The notes under the pieces were generated by a model. That model had not been told where the DNA came from. It saw only the letters and a program-made list of their open reading frames with translations, and did not search any database. From contig NZ_QAJP01000004.1 in the NCBI RefSeq assembly GCF_003852535.1, positions 668,719-732,718 on the forward strand: a DNA stretch of 64,000 bases, in the 5' to 3' direction. Origin of the DNA: Herminiimonas sp. KBW02. Lineage in GTDB: Bacteria; Pseudomonadota; Gammaproteobacteria; Burkholderiales; Burkholderiaceae_D. Made by a program: the position numbers and the translations under genes. Position 1 is the stretch's first letter; each line of letters opens with the position of its first letter. Positions 61,191-64,000 of this stretch are shown one piece after another.

Positions 61191-61397
61191 TCAGACTCGG
61201 TAAATTTTTTCCCCGGTCTGCACAATTTTAAATTTTGCATCGGATAGCGGGTCGAGTGCGCGGCCATCTGCCAATTGATAAGTTTTGGAGCCTGGCAGTT
61301 CGTCCGGGTCGGGCGTACTGATAGGCGTTTGATAAACCTCAACGTGGTAAGCGGCACCGGTCTTTCCTTTGGCATCGAATTTTTCTACCAAATCCAT
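61191..61397 (-). CDS. Small hypothetical protein (68 aa)
   Basis: Unrecognised. From MDLVEKFDAKGKTGAAYHV to the stop; a mixed alpha/beta composition with no signal peptide. AAAGGAGA lies 5 bases before ATG 61397, a strong ribosome site that decides the start over the longer frame to 61511. It has its own unit between the flagellar control region and the shared terminator. Confidence 0.7.
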   Translation of the reverse strand: MDLVEKFDAKGKTGAAYHVEVYQTPISTPDPDELPGSKTYQLADGRALDPLSDAKFKIVQTGEKIYRV

Positions 61398-61531
61398 AAG
61401 AGTCTCCTTTGGGTTGAGGGTGAGATAACAATACCAGATTTTGTTAGTCGTGCCAGTGGCATTCTGATGGTCGTTAAATGATTGCCTGAACAATAACAAA
61501 TCATTTATCAACTAAGGAGAAGGGCATCTGA

Positions 61532-61564
61532 TTTGCTTATTGAGTTGTCAATTCAATAAGCAAA
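61532..61564. repeat. 12-bp perfect inverted repeat upstream of flhDC
   Basis: TTTGCTTATTGA at 61532-61543 and its exact complement at 61553-61564, with a 9-base centre. No T run after it. Possible operator for the 68-aa gene or flhDC. Confidence 0.5.
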
Positions 61565-61608
61565 GTGTAATAAATCGAAAAAAAATCAAAATATTTTCAT
61601 GTAAACCC

Positions 61609-61635
61609 TAAAGTTCCGGTTTTCGCGGCCGTTAT
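61609..61635 (+). promoter_or_regulatory. FliA (sigma-28) type promoter 1 upstream of flhDC
   Basis: TAAAGTTC, 11 bases, GCCGTTAT. Consensus is TAAAGTTT-N11-GCCGATAA. AAAATATTTT sits 21 bases upstream of the -35 start. Confidence 0.65.
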
Positions 61636-61708
61636 CAAATTCAGACAGCAGGGATTCTTTCCTGATTTTGGGCTCTGAAAATATTTTAAAAATATTTTGT
61701 TTGAACCC

Positions 61709-61735
61709 TAAAGTTTGGAAAAAACGTGCCGTTAA
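61709..61735 (+). promoter_or_regulatory. FliA (sigma-28) type promoter 2 upstream of flhDC
   Basis: TAAAGTTT, 11 bases, GCCGTTAA: one mismatch to consensus. Starts exactly 100 bases after promoter 1, with the same AAAATATTTT box 20 bases upstream and the same AACCC lead-in. Confidence 0.75.
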
Positions 61736-62087
61736 AGAGACAAGAGCCTCAAAAGAAGTTCATTTTTTTGTCTCTGGAGTCGATTTTTGGAAAATTCTGT
61801 ATCCCCCAGAATTACTGAAAATTGCCCCAAAACATGCTTTTTTATAAGCAACATCTGAATATGGAATGAATGCTCAGATGCAATATACAAGCCACTCTCC
61901 GCCTCATTTCATGTGAGCGCGTATTGAATGCTGGTCGACGTTTGTAAGACAAACGCCTACCGGCTTATTGTCGTTTTCTCTGTATAAAAATACAGAGGCC
62001 TGCCTATTCCAGCCCCTAGTTTCCCCCTGCAGAATGCAATCACTGGCTACACATTACCGCCAGGAAATTCACAGATCAGGGGATAAC

Positions 62088-62405
62088 ATGACAACTAACG
62101 ACATCATTGCTGAAATTCGTGACGCCAATCTGGGTTACTTAATGCTTGCACAACAAATGATCCGTTCCGATAAGGCGACCGCAATTTTCCGCCTCGGGAT
62201 CAGCAATGAGATCGCTGACCTGATCGAAGGCATGAACAATGCCCAGATCCTCAAACTCGCTGGCGCCAATATGATGCTGGCCCGCTTCCGCTTCGATGAT
62301 GGTGCCATCCTCGGCATGCTGACCAATTACAACAAAGATCGTTCGCTTGCGCATTCGCACGCAGCTATCCTGATGGCAGGACAAGCTGTTGAGCAAATCG
62401 CTTAA
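62088..62405 (+). CDS. flhD: Flagellar transcriptional master regulator FlhD
   Basis: 105 residues from MTTNDIIAEIRDANLGYLMLAQ. Forms the FlhD4C2 activator of class II flagellar promoters. Identified by LAQQMIRSDKATAIFRLGIS. Start 62088 follows AGGGG; a longer frame to 61968 covers the leader hairpin and is not coding. flhC follows after 52 bases. Confidence 0.96.
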   Translation: MTTNDIIAEIRDANLGYLMLAQQMIRSDKATAIFRLGISNEIADLIEGMNNAQILKLAGANMMLARFRFDDGAILGMLTNYNKDRSLAHSHAAILMAGQAVEQIA

Positions 62406-62457
62406 TTAAGCAGTCGCTGATCGTATTGTTGTAATTCTTCAGAAGCGAGCGAAAAAA

Positions 62458-63003
62458 ATGGCCAAGAAAAGTGTAGTGACAGAAGCACAAGAAATTCAGC
62501 TTGCAATCGAGCTCATTAATTTGGGTGCACGTCTGCAGTTGCTGGAATCGGAAACCACTCTGTCGCGCGAGCGCTTGCTGAAGTTGTATAAAGAATTGCG
62601 TGGTGTATCTCCACCTAAGGGGATGCTGCCATTTTCGACTGACTGGTTCATTACCTGGCAACCGAATATTCATTCTTCATTGTTTATGGGCATCCATAAA
62701 TACCTGATCGAACACGCACAAATCTCTGGTATTCAGGCTGTGATGAAAGCGTACAAGCTTTATCTGGAGCAGGTTGAGCTGGGTACTGATGGCGAGCCTG
62801 TTTTGTCATTGACGCGCGCCTGGACTCTGGTACGATTCTTCGATAGCAAAATGCTGGCAACCGCATGTTGCAGCGAGTGTGGCGGCAACTTCGTCGTGCA
62901 TCGCCTCGATTTGAATGCAAATTACACCTGTGGCTTGTGCCACATGCCATCCCGCGCAGGTAAAACCAAACGTGCCAAGGCAGACAGTCTGCTGGCAGCC
63001 TGA
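62458..63003 (+). CDS. flhC: Flagellar transcriptional master regulator FlhC
   Basis: 181 residues. DNA-contacting partner of FlhD. N-terminal helices (VVTEAQEIQLAIELINLGARL), then the zinc site with four cysteines in CSEC and CGLC (near 139 and 158), as in E. coli FlhC. Confidence 0.96.
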   Translation: MAKKSVVTEAQEIQLAIELINLGARLQLLESETTLSRERLLKLYKELRGVSPPKGMLPFSTDWFITWQPNIHSSLFMGIHKYLIEHAQISGIQAVMKAYKLYLEQVELGTDGEPVLSLTRAWTLVRFFDSKMLATACCSECGGNFVVHRLDLNANYTCGLCHMPSRAGKTKRAKADSLLAA

Positions 63004-63035
63004 ACGGATCGCCTTATTATTGAAAGAGTGTCTGT

Positions 63036-63836
63036 GTGAAGAAAGTGGGGCGCTCCGGCGCAAAGTCGGCGCCTCCAGGGACGGTATTCCAGATACCGGC
63101 AGTGCAAGCCCTCCTGTTTCAAATCTCCTCCTTTTTTATAGTCTTGCTGCTGGCTTATAGCCTGGCGGCGCTGTCCGGCTGGTCCATGAATGTGCTGGTC
63201 GCTGCATGCCTGCAAGGTGTGATCGCTGCCGGGCTGTCATGGTGGCGCGGCATGGCGCCGTGGTGGTTGCTGATACAATTGCTGTTTTTACCGGTGCTGT
63301 TGCTGACCTTGAGCTTGCAGTGGTCGCCATTTATTTTCCTGGCGGCCTTCCTGATCTTGTTATTCCTGTACTGGAGTACGTTTCGTACGCAGGTTCCGTA
63401 TTACCCGTCACGTCTGTCTACATGGCAGGCGGTCGAAGGTTTGCTGCCGCCTGAGCAAAAAATCAGCTTTATAGATATCGGCAGTGGTCTTGGCGGCCTG
63501 GTGATGAGTCTGGCACGACGACGCCCGGAAAGTCGTTTCGTCGGCATTGAAATTGCACCATTGCCGTGGCTGGTGAGCAGCTTGCGCGCGCGCTTCGGTG
63601 CCAGTGGTGCACACTTTGAGCGGGGTGATTACGGTCGCCTGAATTTTACCGATTACGATGTGGTGTTTGCCTATCTGTCGCCAGCCGCGATGCCGGATTT
63701 GTGGCGCAAGGCGAAGGCAGAAATGCGCAGCGGTACTTTGCTGCTTAGTTATGAGTTCATCATCCCCGGGGCTCCGCCCGATATCGTGCTGGCACCCGAC
63801 GCAAGTGGCGTCCAGCTTTACGGCTGGCGTATCTGA
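63036..63836 (+). CDS. Membrane-anchored SAM methyltransferase, FAM173-like
   Basis: 266 residues, start GTG 63036. The first ~115 residues hold about four hydrophobic helices. The C-terminal half is a class I SAM domain: FIDIGSGLGGLVMSLARR, then GIEIAPLPWLVSSLRARFG, YDVVFAYLSPAAMPDLWRK and LLLSYEFIIPG. These pieces align by eye with the FAM173 lysine methyltransferases (ATPSCKMT/ANTKMT). Sits directly behind flhDC, 32 bases after flhC, so co-expressed with motility genes. Substrate unknown. Confidence 0.8.
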   Translation: MKKVGRSGAKSAPPGTVFQIPAVQALLFQISSFFIVLLLAYSLAALSGWSMNVLVAACLQGVIAAGLSWWRGMAPWWLLIQLLFLPVLLLTLSLQWSPFIFLAAFLILLFLYWSTFRTQVPYYPSRLSTWQAVEGLLPPEQKISFIDIGSGLGGLVMSLARRRPESRFVGIEIAPLPWLVSSLRARFGASGAHFERGDYGRLNFTDYDVVFAYLSPAAMPDLWRKAKAEMRSGTLLLSYEFIIPGAPPDIVLAPDASGVQLYGWRI

Positions 63837-63891
63837 GCCAATCTAAGCTTGCCTCCGGACTTTATTTCAGCGATTCCTCTCCGATAATCAC

Positions 63892-63918
63892 TCAAGTTCC
63901 AATAATTCACGCCGTTGA
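63892..63918 (+). promoter_or_regulatory. FliA-like promoter before the next flagellar gene
   Basis: TCAAGTTC, 11 bases, GCCGTTGA. Two mismatches in each half, but the same spacing and the GCCGTT form of the two sites before flhDC. The gene it would serve lies beyond the window. Confidence 0.45.
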
Positions 63919-64000
63919 ATGCATATGAGCGCTTGAGCGGTCAATACCACCCTTATATACAACAGGTACGGTGTCATCCTGGTTGCGCGTATGCAACTGT

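Larger units (their letters stand above)
61398..62087. promoter_or_regulatory. flhDC control region and long structured leader
   Basis: 690 bases without a convincing gene. In order: a 12-bp inverted repeat at 61532-61564; two AT boxes and FliA-type promoters (61609-61635 and 61709-61735); then possible stem-loops at 61852-61880, 61939-61955 and 61978-61997. The flhD ribosome site AGGGG is at 62078-62082. Very AT-rich between 61500 and 61900 compared with the flanks. Confidence 0.7.

Noticed and set aside
60359-61400. tRNA-Ser as an active integration site
   Set aside because: No integrase, no repeat of the tRNA 3' end and no shift in base composition were seen in the window; kept only as a question on the orphan gene.
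61968-62087. 40-codon upstream extension of flhD
   Set aside because: Covers the leader stem-loop at 61978-61997 and is not part of the FlhD family; ATG 62088 has a good ribosome site.

Overview
This 64 kb window looks like a chromosomal core segment of a betaproteobacterium of the Oxalobacteraceae (Herminiimonas/Janthinobacterium-like). The assignment rests on gene order (purF-metZ; ilvI-ilvH-ilvC-pssA-leuA; surE-pcm-nlpD-rpoS; ndk-rlmN-pilW-rodZ-like-ispG-hisS-yfgM-bamB-der-hfq-hflX-hflK-hflC-hisZ-purA; rnr-rlmB-cysE; cysS-accA-tilS-lysC) and protein sequence style. It is an inference: no database search was possible. Coding density is high. No rRNA, CRISPR array, insertion sequence or intact prophage was seen.

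Layout. 1-3.7 kb: 3' part of purF, metZ, a LOG-family phosphoribohydrolase and a phasin/histone-H1-like protein. 3.8-6.1 kb (minus): a sigma factor followed by DUF3619, DUF3106 and RDD genes, which may form an envelope-sensing unit. 6.6-13.6 kb: branched-chain amino-acid genes ilvI, ilvH, ilvC and leuA, with a SIMPL-domain protein and phosphatidylserine synthase between them. 13.8-22 kb: signalling and stress genes, with two large GGDEF/EAL proteins, DUF2383 and DUF883 proteins, a PP2C phosphatase and a YdcH-like protein. 22-29.4 kb: a DinG/YoaA-type helicase, then surE-pcm-nlpD-rpoS and rlmD. 29.4-46.7 kb: a Bax-inhibitor-1-like membrane protein, ndk, then a long co-directional housekeeping run covering rRNA modification, type IV pilus, isoprenoid synthesis, tRNA charging, outer-membrane assembly, GTPases, Hfq, the HflKC complex, histidine and purine synthesis.

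46.9-60.5 kb: tRNA-Leu(CAG), RNase R, rRNA methylation, serine acetyltransferase, lipid A synthesis, two cyclophilins, cysteinyl-tRNA synthetase, base-excision repair, fatty-acid synthesis, tRNA-Ile lysidine synthesis, aspartokinase and tRNA-Ser(GCU). 60.5-61.4 kb: two unrecognised small genes. 61.5-64 kb: start of a flagellar locus with flhD, flhC and a membrane-anchored methyltransferase; the next gene lies beyond the window.

The most notable non-coding signal is upstream of flhDC. Two near-consensus FliA (sigma-28) promoters lie exactly 100 bp apart, each preceded by an AT-rich box, followed by a long leader with several stem-loops. A third, weaker FliA-like site lies after the methyltransferase. 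This suggests the flagellar master regulator is itself fed back on by FliA. Other leads are the sigma/DUF3619/DUF3106/RDD cluster, the FAM173-like methyltransferase in the flagellar locus, an internal start in lysC that would give a separate beta subunit, and an orphan gene immediately behind tRNA-Ser.
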